Of a stretch of DNA of 16,109 nucleotides, positions 1 through 8,430 are shown piece after piece. The notes under the pieces were generated by a model. The model saw only the letters and a program-made list of their open reading frames with translations, ran no database searches and was not told where the DNA came from. A program made the translations under genes and the position numbers. The number at the start of each line of letters is the position of its first letter. Positions within the stretch are counted from its first letter, which is position 1. The stretch is from B16-G9 sp964400655. GTDB taxonomy: Bacteria; Bacteroidota; Bacteroidia; Bacteroidales; F082. The stretch covers positions 1 to 16,109 of the forward strand of contig CAYNVN010000171.1 in the NCBI GenBank assembly GCA_964400655.1. Direction: 5' to 3'.

Positions 1-68
1 CGTCTGAACGCTAAACCCGAAACGCTGAACGCTGAACGCCAAACGCCAAACGCTAAACTTTAGGCACT
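1..68. repeat. Heptamer array, left copy of 68-bp direct repeat
   Basis: From base 7 to 62 the sequence reads as eight consecutive 7-bp units of the form AACGCYR: AACGCTA, AACCCGA, AACGCTG twice, AACGCCA twice, AACGCTA, AACTTTA. The whole block 1-68 recurs at 335-402 with a single mismatch (C at 47, T at 381). A 7-bp period does not suit coding DNA, and no gene covers it. The array may begin outside the window. Confidence 0.9.
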
Positions 69-111
69 TCCGATTTATGATTGCAAATTTTTAATTTATG
101 ATTTTTGATTT

Positions 112-139
112 GCCTGCCCGTCCGGCAGGCGGGCCTGCC
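112..139. repeat. GC-rich alternating palindrome
   Basis: GCCTGCC at 112-118 is the reverse complement of GGCAGGC at 124-130. GGCAGG at 124-129 also pairs with CCTGCC at 134-139. The three arms can therefore form two mutually exclusive hairpins. The block contrasts sharply with the AT-rich sequence just before it, and the same CCTGCC/GGCAGG vocabulary recurs at 254-265 and near 15859. Confidence 0.85.
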
Positions 140-157
140 ACTCCCGCAAGTCCCAGT

Positions 158-297
158 GTCATCCCGAAGGAGGCACGACTGAGGGATCTCCTGAGTATCA
201 TCCTGCCTCTACAATAAAAAGGTAATCAGGCTGTCAATAGCAGGGGATTCCCGCCTGCCGGCAGGGCAGGCCTCCTTCCTACGGTCGTCGGAATGAC
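158..297. repeat. Large imperfect inverted repeat
   Basis: The left arm starts GTCATCCCGA at 158 and continues through AGGAGGC and GGGATCTCCTG to 193. The right arm, read on the minus strand from 297, starts GTCATTCCGA and carries AGGAGGC and GGGAATCCCCTG, ending near 241. The arms are imperfect, and the right arm holds an inserted GC palindrome at 254-265. The spacer 194-240 has no recognised motif. It has the form of a non-coding interspersed or MITE-like element; no transposase is visible. Confidence 0.75.
254..265. repeat. Nested CCTGCCGGCAGG palindrome
   Basis: A perfect 12-bp palindrome inserted inside the right arm of the larger inverted repeat, between GGGATTC and CCTCCTTCC. The left arm has no counterpart, which suggests a later insertion of the GC-rich unit into the older element. 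Confidence 0.8.
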
Positions 298-334
298 GGA
301 GAAAGAAAAAAGAAAAGTAGGCACGACCGAAGCC

Positions 335-402
335 CGTCTGAACGCTAAACCCGAAACGCTGAACGCTGAACGCCAAACGCTAAACGCTAAACTTTAGGCA
401 CT
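335..402. repeat. Heptamer array, right copy of 68-bp direct repeat
   Basis: Second copy of the 1-68 block, offset by 334 bp and in the same orientation, with eight AACGCYR-type heptamers at 341-396. Identity stops at 403. The two copies enclose the inverted-repeat element at 112-298, so recombination between them would delete 334 bp. Confidence 0.9.
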
Positions 403-451
403 CCAAACTCTAGCGCACTTTAGGCACTCCAAACTTTAGTCACTCCAAACT
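391..451. repeat. 26-bp period tandem repeat
   Basis: The 19-mer ACTTTAGGCACTCCAAACT occurs at 391-409 and again at 417-435, a 26-bp period. A shortened third unit, CACTCCAAACT, lies at 441-451. The array abuts the heptamer block and stops 25 bp short of the parC stop codon, so it would lie in the parC 3' untranslated region. Confidence 0.85.
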
Positions 452-475
452 TCTACATTTTAATTTCCGGGAAAC

Positions 476-3235
476 TCAGTCAAAATCAATCTCCATCTGT
501 TGTATCTCGTCGGGCGGGGTACCGGGGTTTTTCTTTTCAGGTTTTTTGGAAGGTTTTTTAACGGGTTTTTGCCCTTCTTCCACAGGTGGAATTTCGTCGA
601 ACAGAGGAATAACAGGCTCCTCCTTTTCCGTGGTGTTATCCGCTTCAGCCGTTGCAGGTTCATCCGGCAACAATTCCTCTTCAGTGGTTTTCGCTTCCTT
701 TTCTTCTTCGGGCAGTTCGTAGGGTAACGGCTCTATCAGCTTTACCTTTTTAATATCCTTACTGCTCAAACGTTTTCCTTTTGCTTTGTAACCTTTTACC
801 GCAATAAAATCAGCAGCAAGAACAATTTCAATTTCGTTACCGTCTTTTTTAACGAGCTCCATCTCAATTCGCGGCAGATAATCAAGCGTAAACAGTATCA
901 TTTTTGAGCCTTTGCTTTCGGGAATAAAAAGATACTTGCGATTAAGAACCGTATCTTCGGCAATTTGAAAGCGTTTAAGGTAATATCGTTTTTGCTCACC
1001 GTCGAGATAGACCACCGTGACAATTTTACGGGCATCAAATTTTTCAATATGCACCATATCATCGTCAAAATGGGTTTGTAAGTCGTACCCCGTCAGTTTA
1101 AACTCACCGGTTGACAAAATTGTCAATATCCGGTCGTCTCCCTGAAAGGCTCCCAGGTAAGTGCCCCGTTCGCCGGTATTAAGCCGTCTTACGGTATCGT
1201 CGTACCAGATATCGCGTGCGGCAAGGGTAGAAACACCCTCCTCGCGTTTGATAATATTTTTTACGGGGTTCTTGCTTAATATATTTCCTCTCGACGATCT
1301 GCCTTTAATGGCCAAACCGCTGAAATCGAAATCGAAATGAAGTTTTTTAAGCTTGGGCCTCGGACGCAGGTTTATTTTTACAATTTCGGCTTCGCCGTTG
1401 GGGTTGGCGGTAAAATAAACCACCTTTGAACCGTCGGTACCCTGGGTAAGATCGTATTCGCGCTCACGGGTAATTCCTTTAACAGCAAACCTTTTAACAA
1501 AATAATTCCCCCGTTTTCCGTCGCGGTAAATCATGTTGTAAATGGTGCGCTCGTCGTTTTTCTTAAAAACACCAACATGAATAATACCCTCGCCAACAAA
1601 CACTTTGGGTGCCACTTTTACAACCATAAAAGTTCCGTTTTCGCGAAAAACAATGATGTCGTCGATATCGGAACACTCGGTTACAAACTCATCCTTTTTA
1701 AGCGAAGTTCCAACAAATCCGTCCGCACGGTTAACATACAGCTTTTGATTTGCAACCGCCACCATATTGGCATTAATGGTATCAAAACTCCTTATCTCGG
1801 TTCTACGTTCACGGCCCTTTCCGTATTTCTTTTTAATCTGTTTAAAATAGTTGATGGCATAATCAATCAAATGGTCCAGATGATTTTGCACCTCTTCCAT
1901 TTCCGCCTCAATGGCTTTAATCTGTTCTTCGGCTTTAAATGCGTTGTATTTCGAAATCCGCTTGATCTTAATTTCGGTCAGCCTTACCAGATCGTCGTGG
2001 GTAACCTCGCGTTTTAAAAGTTTTTTAAACGGATTAAGCCCTTTGTCGATGGTGGTGATTACGCAATCCCATGTTTCGCATTTTTCAATTTTCAGATAGA
2101 TGCGGTTTTCGATAAATATTTTTTCCAGCGAATAGTTGTGCCACTGGTCGAGCAGCTCCTGCATTCTTATCTCCAGCTCGAGTTTAAGCAGCGAAACCGT
2201 ATGTTCGGTATTGTATTTAAGAATCTCTTTTACCGAAATAAACTGCGGTTTGTCATCGGCAATAACACAGGCGTTGGGCGATATGGATACTTCGCAGTTG
2301 GTAAAGGCATACAGTGCATCAATGGTTTGGTCGGGCGACACATTGCTGGCAAGATGAATAACGATCTCCACATTTTCGGCGGTGTTATCATCTATCTTTT
2401 TAATCTTTATTTTTCCCTTGTCATTGGCCGCCACAATGGAGTCGATAAGCGAACTTGTGTTGGTAGTAAAAGGGATTTCGGTAATGACCAGTGTTTTTTT
2501 ATTTTCCTGCCTGATGCGGGCGCGCAGCCTTATCTTCCCGCCTCTCAGCCCTTCGTTATACTTTGAAAAATCGGCCATACCTCCGGTCAGAAAATCGGGA
2601 AGCAGTTCAAAATCTTTTCCCTGCAAATGACGAATGGAAGCATCCAGCAACTCGTTAAAATTGTGAGGAAGGATTTTGGAAGCCAATCCCACGGCAATTC
2701 CCTCAACCCCCTGGGCCAACAATAGCGGAAACTTTACAGGTAAAGCAACGGGTTCCTTATTCCGGCCGTCGTACGAAAGTTTCCATTGTGTGGTTTTCGG
2801 ATTAAAAACCACCTCTTTGGCAAATTTTGAAAGGCGTGCCTCAATGTATCGTGGTGCAGCGGCGCTGTCGCCGGTAAGGATATTTCCCCAGTTACCCTGC
2901 ATATCGATAAGCAGGTCTTTTTGTCCCAGCTGAACAAGGGCATCGCCGATGGAAGCATCCCCGTGAGGGTGGAACTGCATGGTGTGTCCGATGATGTTGG
3001 CAACTTTATTAAAACGGCCGTCATCAAGACGGTACATGGCATGAAGAATACGGCGTTGTACCGGTTTTAACCCGTCGTTTATATCCGGAACGGCACGTTC
3101 CAAAATAACATACGATGCGTAATCAAGAAACCAGTTCTTATACATCCCGCTTAAATGCAGGGTACGGTGTCCTTCTTCCTGAAACGATTCCTGATTCTGT
3201 TCTTCCAGTCCGTCTAACTCATCCTTTTCACTCAT
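476..3235 (-). CDS. parC: DNA topoisomerase IV subunit A (ParC)
   Basis: This is the A subunit of a type IIA topoisomerase. It should pair with ParE and cut and pass DNA duplexes to decatenate chromosomes. The 919-residue product has the winged-helix breakage region first, with QRRILHAM at 60-67, HPHGDASIGD at 89-98 and SAAAPRYIEAR around the catalytic Tyr130. Tower and coiled-coil regions run to about 480, a beta-pinwheel C-terminal domain spans about 485-830, and an acidic then Lys/Pro-rich tail runs from about 835 to 919. No gyrase box (QRRGGKG type) is seen, which favours ParC over GyrA. The residue equivalent to E. coli GyrA Ser83 is Ala94, while Asp98 matches Asp87. The ATG at 3235 lies 26 bp after the BatA-domain gene, so the two are probably co-transcribed. 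No parE is in the window. Confidence 0.93.
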   Translation of the reverse strand: MSEKDELDGLEEQNQESFQEEGHRTLHLSGMYKNWFLDYASYVILERAVPDINDGLKPVQRRILHAMYRLDDGRFNKVANIIGHTMQFHPHGDASIGDALVQLGQKDLLIDMQGNWGNILTGDSAAAPRYIEARLSKFAKEVVFNPKTTQWKLSYDGRNKEPVALPVKFPLLLAQGVEGIAVGLASKILPHNFNELLDASIRHLQGKDFELLPDFLTGGMADFSKYNEGLRGGKIRLRARIRQENKKTLVITEIPFTTNTSSLIDSIVAANDKGKIKIKKIDDNTAENVEIVIHLASNVSPDQTIDALYAFTNCEVSISPNACVIADDKPQFISVKEILKYNTEHTVSLLKLELEIRMQELLDQWHNYSLEKIFIENRIYLKIEKCETWDCVITTIDKGLNPFKKLLKREVTHDDLVRLTEIKIKRISKYNAFKAEEQIKAIEAEMEEVQNHLDHLIDYAINYFKQIKKKYGKGRERRTEIRSFDTINANMVAVANQKLYVNRADGFVGTSLKKDEFVTECSDIDDIIVFRENGTFMVVKVAPKVFVGEGIIHVGVFKKNDERTIYNMIYRDGKRGNYFVKRFAVKGITREREYDLTQGTDGSKVVYFTANPNGEAEIVKINLRPRPKLKKLHFDFDFSGLAIKGRSSRGNILSKNPVKNIIKREEGVSTLAARDIWYDDTVRRLNTGERGTYLGAFQGDDRILTILSTGEFKLTGYDLQTHFDDDMVHIEKFDARKIVTVVYLDGEQKRYYLKRFQIAEDTVLNRKYLFIPESKGSKMILFTLDYLPRIEMELVKKDGNEIEIVLAADFIAVKGYKAKGKRLSSKDIKKVKLIEPLPYELPEEEKEAKTTEEELLPDEPATAEADNTTEKEEPVIPLFDEIPPVEEGQKPVKKPSKKPEKKNPGTPPDEIQQMEIDFD

Positions 3236-3261
3236 ACAAAATGGCTGATTTTTTTAAAACC

Positions 3262-5292
3262 CTATTTCCACCAACGCAGTATCATCACCTCTGTCAGCAG
3301 CATTAAGAGTGCGAAGATAATAAATAGCTTCCAAATTTGCGCCCCTTTTTGCTGTTGGTTGATAACTTCATGTACATTGTTAATTTTTCCGTCTAAAACC
3401 GCAAAATTTTGTACCGCACTGCTTTTTAACAAACTGTCGAGACCGGAGGTTGAATAAAAACTCATCTCCGATTCGTACCGGTTGTAATTAAAAGCGGTTA
3501 AAAACCATGTTGAATCGTATTGCACGGCCTCATATATACCTGCCTTTTTTATTCCGTCGTAAGGAAATATCTCAACCGTGTTTCCTTTACGCTGCTGCCC
3601 CGGAATAAAACGATAGTCGCTGTTTTTAAGCTTCAATACCAGAGGATTGTCGTCCTTTTTAAACGATGAAACCGGCATCACAATCTTTTCGTTTTCGCCC
3701 ATAAAATAAAAAAGGTTATCTGTTTTTCCGGTGGTTATGGCAACGCCGTACATTACCGGAACAAACAGAGGGTTCAGGGCAAAATCGGTGCTTGATTTAT
3801 CCAGCGGTGCGGTTAACAGATAAATATTGCCGTTGCCCGATTTTTTTCGCACCAACAAATCGTCACCGTTTAATAAGGTAAGCAGTGCTTCTACACCTGA
3901 TGTAACGGAATATTTTAACGGAAAATGGTATCTGACCACCGGCAACAAGGCGTTTTCGGGAACTTTTAATATTCCGGTTTTAAAGAGCTTGTCATCTGTT
4001 TTTATTCCCTTTACCCGCGTTACGGATGTATCGGCTTTTAAAAAATTTCCGGCCTTTAACCGGTTTAGCAAACCGTTTACCGATTGAGGTTCTGCACCTG
4101 CGCGGGGAACATACAACAGGTTACCACCGCTGTTTACAAAGTTAAGCAGTGCAGCCGACAGTCCGCTGGTTATTTCGGACAACGCATCCAAAATTATCAA
4201 TTCGTAACCCGAAAAGGCAGACACATCAAGTTTGAGACAGGGCACCTCGTTAAATGCAAACAGACTGTCGGTTTGATAAAACGTTTTAATGTATTTATCG
4301 GGCGATGTATCGTAAACATCAAGCACCTTTATGCGGCTGTTCACGTTAAAAGCGAAATACAGCTCATCATCAAAGGTTACGGGATAATCTTCAATAGCAA
4401 GTTTACCCGATTGCCAGCCGCCTTTATCGGTGGTAAACGACAAGCTAACTTCCACCCTCTTTTTTGCTGGCATGTCAACACCGGCAACCGCACGTTTTTT
4501 ATCATTTACAAAAAGTGTGAGCGGAACTTTTTCGTAGGCAACATCCGACGCATTCGCCAGTATTACTTTTAATACGGCCTGTTTGCCGGGCAATATCAAT
4601 GGCTTCGTAAAATAACATGAGTCGATATAAATGTTCTTTTTCCGAACCTGCGACAACGGGAAAAAGTAATAACTGTTCAGGGTGTCTTTTTCAAACTTAT
4701 TAACATCGGAACTGTATTGTTGAAAATCGGAAAACCAAAAAGATTCGTAAACCGATGTTTTATTCAACATTTTCCTTTGGCGTTGTGCCACCGACGAAAG
4801 CATCCGGGTAGCTGACGACACCTTTAAACGATCGGTCTCCTTTAGTGCTTCGTCGCGGTTCAACAATAATTTACCCGAATAATAGTCGTTGGTTTGAATC
4901 AGGTATCGCACGTCTCTTTCCGAATTATTAATCAGGTCGGCAGCCATCTGGCGGGCATTTTCAAACAGCATCCCGTTTTCGCCCTCCGCCATCATACTAA
5001 AAGAGTTATCGATGTAAATGCTTTTCACTTTCGCCTCTACGGTATTGCTTTTCTTCCCAAAACGGGGCGACGCAAAAGCAATAACAATCAGGCTTACAGC
5101 CCCCATCCTCAACAACAAAACAATAAGGTGTTTCAGCTTGTTTTGTTTACGGGTTTGCCGGGTAATATTTTTCAGAAACTCAATATTGCTAAAGGGCAGC
5201 TTCCGGTACCGCCTGAAATTAAACAGATGAATGATTAGCGGAATTAAAACCGCAAAAAGTCCCCACAATATTTCAGGATGGATAAAATACAT
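3262..5292 (-). CDS. BatA-domain/VWA-like inner-membrane protein
   Basis: A 676-residue membrane protein of the Bacteroidota BatA-domain type. The N-terminus (HPEILWGLFAVLIPLIIHLF, about 5-24) is the typical first anchor, and a second anchor lies at about 56-74. It is followed by a von Willebrand A-like stretch with an intact MIDAS motif, DNSFS at 95-99, suggesting divalent-metal-dependent binding of a partner. The long middle part is probably extracytoplasmic, with a segment at about 365-390 (ELIILDALSE, NFVNSGGNLLYVPR) recalling glutamine-amidotransferase-like folds in this family. The final helix, 653-676, ends RWWK. Related proteins sit in Bat aerotolerance or MoxR/VWA clusters, but no MoxR or other Bat gene is present here. 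It shares a probable transcript with parC. The exact function is unknown; the family call is firm, the role is not. Confidence 0.82.
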   Translation of the reverse strand: MYFIHPEILWGLFAVLIPLIIHLFNFRRYRKLPFSNIEFLKNITRQTRKQNKLKHLIVLLLRMGAVSLIVIAFASPRFGKKSNTVEAKVKSIYIDNSFSMMAEGENGMLFENARQMAADLINNSERDVRYLIQTNDYYSGKLLLNRDEALKETDRLKVSSATRMLSSVAQRQRKMLNKTSVYESFWFSDFQQYSSDVNKFEKDTLNSYYFFPLSQVRKKNIYIDSCYFTKPLILPGKQAVLKVILANASDVAYEKVPLTLFVNDKKRAVAGVDMPAKKRVEVSLSFTTDKGGWQSGKLAIEDYPVTFDDELYFAFNVNSRIKVLDVYDTSPDKYIKTFYQTDSLFAFNEVPCLKLDVSAFSGYELIILDALSEITSGLSAALLNFVNSGGNLLYVPRAGAEPQSVNGLLNRLKAGNFLKADTSVTRVKGIKTDDKLFKTGILKVPENALLPVVRYHFPLKYSVTSGVEALLTLLNGDDLLVRKKSGNGNIYLLTAPLDKSSTDFALNPLFVPVMYGVAITTGKTDNLFYFMGENEKIVMPVSSFKKDDNPLVLKLKNSDYRFIPGQQRKGNTVEIFPYDGIKKAGIYEAVQYDSTWFLTAFNYNRYESEMSFYSTSGLDSLLKSSAVQNFAVLDGKINNVHEVINQQQKGAQIWKLFIIFALLMLLTEVMILRWWK

Positions 5293-5310
5293 TGCAAAAT
5301 ATTAAGTGTG

Positions 5311-5318
5311 CAAAGGTA
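5311..5318 (-). promoter_or_regulatory. Putative -7 element of the BatA-parC transcript
   Basis: The minus strand reads TACCTTTG, matching the Bacteroidota -7 consensus TAnnTTTG. Transcription would start near 5304, giving a leader of about 12 nt before the ATG at 5292. No well-spaced -33 TTG is visible (the nearest is about 25 nt away), so confidence is moderate. Confidence 0.5.
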
Positions 5319-5419
5319 ACGATTCTGAAAAGAAAAAGCGGAACAATAAGGAATAACCCTCAAAAGTTAAAACCGGCCGTTAAATTGACGGCAAGGTCAG
5401 GGGCACCCAATCAAAATAG

Positions 5420-5427
5420 TATCTTTG
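5420..5427 (+). promoter_or_regulatory. Putative -7 element for the FAD/Fe-S dehydrogenase
   Basis: TATCTTTG matches TAnnTTTG exactly and predicts a start site near 5433. That lies downstream of most of the longest open frame, so it argues for the start at 5469 with a leader of about 35 nt. No TTG at the usual -33 spacing is seen; the nearest, 5385-5387, is too far. Confidence 0.55.
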
Positions 5428-5468
5428 CATTTTTACATTGCACGGATTATTACGGCAGAAACATCGTT

Positions 5469-8393
5469 TTGGACAAAAGCAAACTTGAAATATTAAAACA
5501 AAACTTTGAGGGGGAGGTGCTTTTCGACCATTCCACTCGGTTGATATATGCCACCGATGCCTCGGCCTATCGCGAAGTTCCTGCTGCCGTTACCTTTCCC
5601 AAATCAACAAACGATTTAAAAACACTCATCGGGTTTGCCCGCGAAAACCGCATCGGCATCATTCCGCGCACTGCCGGCACATCACTGGCGGGCCAGGTGG
5701 TGGGTAACGGTATTGTTGCCGATGTTTCAAAATACTGGGGAAAGGTTTTGGAGATTGATACCAGAGGACATAAGGTGAGGGTACAGCCGGGGGTGATACT
5801 CGACGAGCTCAATAAAATACTTGAACCTTACAATCTTTTTTTCGGGCCCGAAACCTCCACCTCCAACCGCTGTATGACAGGTGGTATGCTGGGAAACAAC
5901 TCCTGCGGTGCCCGCTCGCTGGTTTACGGCAGCACACGCGACCACACATTGGAAGTAAAAGCCCTGCTCAGTGACGGTTCGGAGGTTGTGTTTGGGGAAC
6001 TGACCAAACAACAATTCAACGAAAAATGTAAACTTGACTCGCTGGAAGGAAAGATATACAGAAACATAAACAAAATCCTTTCCGATCCTGTCAATCAAAA
6101 AGAGATTACCGGTCAGTTTCCCGATCCTGCATTAAAAAGAAGAAATACGGGATATGCCATTGACCTGCTATTGGAGAGCGAACCGTTTGCCGGAGATAAG
6201 CCCTTTAATTTCTGTAAATTACTTGCCGGCTCCGAAGGCACACTGGCATTTGTTACCGAAATGGTTCTTAACCTGGTTCCGTTGCCTCCCAAACACAAAG
6301 GGCTGGTTTGTGTTCATCTGGAAACGGTAGAAAAAGCCCTTAAAGCCAACCTTATCGCTTTAAAGTTTAAGCCGCAGGCCGTTGAGTTGATGGATCAAAC
6401 CATTTTGGAACTTACCAAAGAAAACCGTGAGCAGAATAAAAACCGTTTTTTTATAAAAGGAAATCCTGCTGCCGTTTTGATTGTGGAGTTTGCCGAAGAA
6501 TCGCCCGAAAAGGTTGAACAAAAGGCGGAACAGTTAAAATCGGCCATGAAAGCGCAAGGGTACGGTTATCATTTCCCGCTGGTTACCGGAACCGACATTA
6601 AAAAGGTGTGGGATTTGCGTAAAGCGGGGCTGGGTATCCTGAACAATATGGCCGGCGATGCCAAACCGGTATCGGTTATTGAAGATACCGCCGTTAATCC
6701 CGAACGGCTTCCGGAATACATTGCCGACATAAACAAAATGCTGGACGGTTACGGTAAAAGTTGTGTTTACTACGCACACATTGCTACGGGCGAACTCCAT
6801 TTGCGCCCGGTACTCAACCTGAAAGACCCTGATGATGTAGAACTGTTTTATAAAATAGCACACGACACCGCCCTTATCGTAAAAAAACACCGGGGCTCTC
6901 TTAGCGGCGAACATGGCGACGGCAGGCTTCGGGGAGAGTTTATTCCCCTGATGATAGGAGCGCATAACTACCGTCTTTTAAAGGATATAAAACATTGCTG
7001 GGACCCCGAAGGTATTTTTAATCCGGGAAAAATAACCGACACCCCAAAGATGAACGAACAGCTGAGGTATAAACCCGGCAAACCCACCCCCCTGATAAAA
7101 ACCTATTTCGATTTTACTAAAGACCTTGGTATTGTAAGAGCCGCCGAAAAATGCAACGGAACGGCATCGTGCCGTAAAACCGAAGTAATCGGCGGAACCA
7201 TGTGCCCAAGTTATATGGCCACCCGCGATGAAAAAAACTCAACACGTGCGCGTGCCAACCTGCTCAGGGAATTTTTAAATAAAACCGACACCAAAAACCC
7301 GTTTGACCATAAGGAGGTTTACCAGACTCTTGATTTGTGTTTGTCGTGTAAAGCCTGTAAATCGGAGTGCCCGTCGGGGGTGGATGTGGCCAAAATGAAG
7401 GCGGAATTTTTACAACATTATTACGATGCACACGGGGTTCCGTTGCGGTCGAGGCTTATTGCCAACATTGCAAAGGTGAACAGGCTGGGAAGTTATGTGC
7501 CTCAACTCTACAATTTCTTTCAACAAAACGAATTTCTATCCGGTTTGTCGGCAAAGTTTTTCGGTTTTGCTCCGCAGCGACGCTTTCCTTTGCTGTCGAA
7601 AATAACATTGGACAGGTGGTACAACAAAAATAAGCCGGAACCGGCCAAAGGATTTCACAACGGTAAAGTTTATCTTTTCAACGATGAGTTTACCCGCTTT
7701 AACGATACCGATGTGGGCATTAAAACCATTTTGCTGCTTACCAAACTGGGATATCAAGTGGTTATACCAAAACATCTTGAAAGCGCCCGCACTTATCTTT
7801 CAAAGGGGCTGGTAAAAAAGGCGCGGCAAATCGCTGTAAAAAATATCATGTTGCTTAAAGAGCTGGTCGGCAGCCACACGCCGCTGGTGGGTATTGAGCC
7901 GTCGGCCATTCTCACTTTCAGGGACGAATACATCGAACTTGTGGGAAAAGCCTTGCAAAAAGATGCCGAAAAAGTAGCCTCCAATGTGTTTATGATTGAT
8001 GAGTTTCTGGAAGCGGAGATTAAAAAGGGAAACATTCGTCAGGAGCAGTTTACCGATGCTCCCAAAAAGATAAAACTGCATGGCCATTGTCATCAAAAGG
8101 CGCTGGCATCCACCAAACCCACCCTTGCCGTGCTGGGATTCCCAAAAAATTACAGCGTGGAGGAGATACCTTCGGGATGTTGCGGAATGGCCGGCGCTTT
8201 CGGATACGAAAAAGAGCATTATGAACTTTCCATGAAAGTTGGGGAACTGGTACTGTTTCCGGCAGTACGTAACACCCCGGAAGAAACCCTTATTGCCGCA
8301 CCCGGCACTTCATGCCGTCATCAGATAAAAGACGGAACACAGCGTACGGCACTGCATCCCGTGGAAATTTTATACGATGCGCTGATTAAATAG
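5469..8393 (+). CDS. Fused FAD-binding / Fe-S 2-hydroxyacid dehydrogenase (YdiJ-like)
   Basis: A single-chain GlcD-plus-GlcF-type flavoprotein expected to oxidise a D-2-hydroxyacid and pass electrons through Fe-S clusters. The closest architecture I know is YdiJ, reported to act on D-2-hydroxyglutarate; D-lactate or glycolate are alternatives. From the TTG at 5469 it is 974 residues. The FAD (PCMH) domain shows GTSLAGQ at about 70 and GPETSTSNRCMTGGMLGNN; the FAD-oxidase C domain follows, with GELHLRP and SGEHGDGR near 475-485. Then come Cys562, Cys568 and Cys579, a ferredoxin motif Cys624-x2-Cys627-x2-Cys630-x3-Cys634-Pro, and a C-terminal CCG-type domain with GHCHQK and Cys904-Cys905. No signal peptide or membrane helix is apparent. 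The open frame extends upstream to 5292, but that part has no ATG, overlaps the divergent promoter and looks non-coding. It converges on the DUF4301 gene. Confidence 0.86.
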   Translation: MDKSKLEILKQNFEGEVLFDHSTRLIYATDASAYREVPAAVTFPKSTNDLKTLIGFARENRIGIIPRTAGTSLAGQVVGNGIVADVSKYWGKVLEIDTRGHKVRVQPGVILDELNKILEPYNLFFGPETSTSNRCMTGGMLGNNSCGARSLVYGSTRDHTLEVKALLSDGSEVVFGELTKQQFNEKCKLDSLEGKIYRNINKILSDPVNQKEITGQFPDPALKRRNTGYAIDLLLESEPFAGDKPFNFCKLLAGSEGTLAFVTEMVLNLVPLPPKHKGLVCVHLETVEKALKANLIALKFKPQAVELMDQTILELTKENREQNKNRFFIKGNPAAVLIVEFAEESPEKVEQKAEQLKSAMKAQGYGYHFPLVTGTDIKKVWDLRKAGLGILNNMAGDAKPVSVIEDTAVNPERLPEYIADINKMLDGYGKSCVYYAHIATGELHLRPVLNLKDPDDVELFYKIAHDTALIVKKHRGSLSGEHGDGRLRGEFIPLMIGAHNYRLLKDIKHCWDPEGIFNPGKITDTPKMNEQLRYKPGKPTPLIKTYFDFTKDLGIVRAAEKCNGTASCRKTEVIGGTMCPSYMATRDEKNSTRARANLLREFLNKTDTKNPFDHKEVYQTLDLCLSCKACKSECPSGVDVAKMKAEFLQHYYDAHGVPLRSRLIANIAKVNRLGSYVPQLYNFFQQNEFLSGLSAKFFGFAPQRRFPLLSKITLDRWYNKNKPEPAKGFHNGKVYLFNDEFTRFNDTDVGIKTILLLTKLGYQVVIPKHLESARTYLSKGLVKKARQIAVKNIMLLKELVGSHTPLVGIEPSAILTFRDEYIELVGKALQKDAEKVASNVFMIDEFLEAEIKKGNIRQEQFTDAPKKIKLHGHCHQKALASTKPTLAVLGFPKNYSVEEIPSGCCGMAGAFGYEKEHYELSMKVGELVLFPAVRNTPEETLIAAPGTSCRHQIKDGTQRTALHPVEILYDALIK

Positions 8394-8430
8394 CGGCAAC
8401 TATATTCACAGCAACTTTAATACTCCGTAA

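Noticed and set aside
112..298. An insertion sequence remnant
   Set aside because: Inverted arms are present but there is no transposase coding trace and no clear target-site duplication; it is reported only as a non-coding inverted repeat.
1..475. A CRISPR array, because of the repeated blocks
   Set aside because: Units are 7 bp or 26 bp without unique spacers of constant length, and no cas gene is nearby.
460..663. A 67-codon minus-strand frame at the parC 3' end
   Set aside because: It is an out-of-frame reading of the Lys/Pro-rich parC tail and ends in the repeat island.
1577..2566. Several plus-strand open frames antisense to parC
   Set aside because: Their composition is that of a reverse-complemented coding gene, with no recognisable domains, while the minus-strand parC frame is intact and full length.
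3115..3306. A plus-strand 63-codon frame across the BatA-parC junction
   Set aside because: It overlaps two well-supported minus-strand genes and has no recognisable features.
5292..5468. The upstream 59 codons as part of the dehydrogenase
   Set aside because: They contain no ATG, cross two opposing promoters and do not look like the family N-terminus.
8394..8430. A bidirectional terminator between the convergent dehydrogenase and DUF4301 genes
   Set aside because: The 37-bp gap shows no stem with a T run on either strand.
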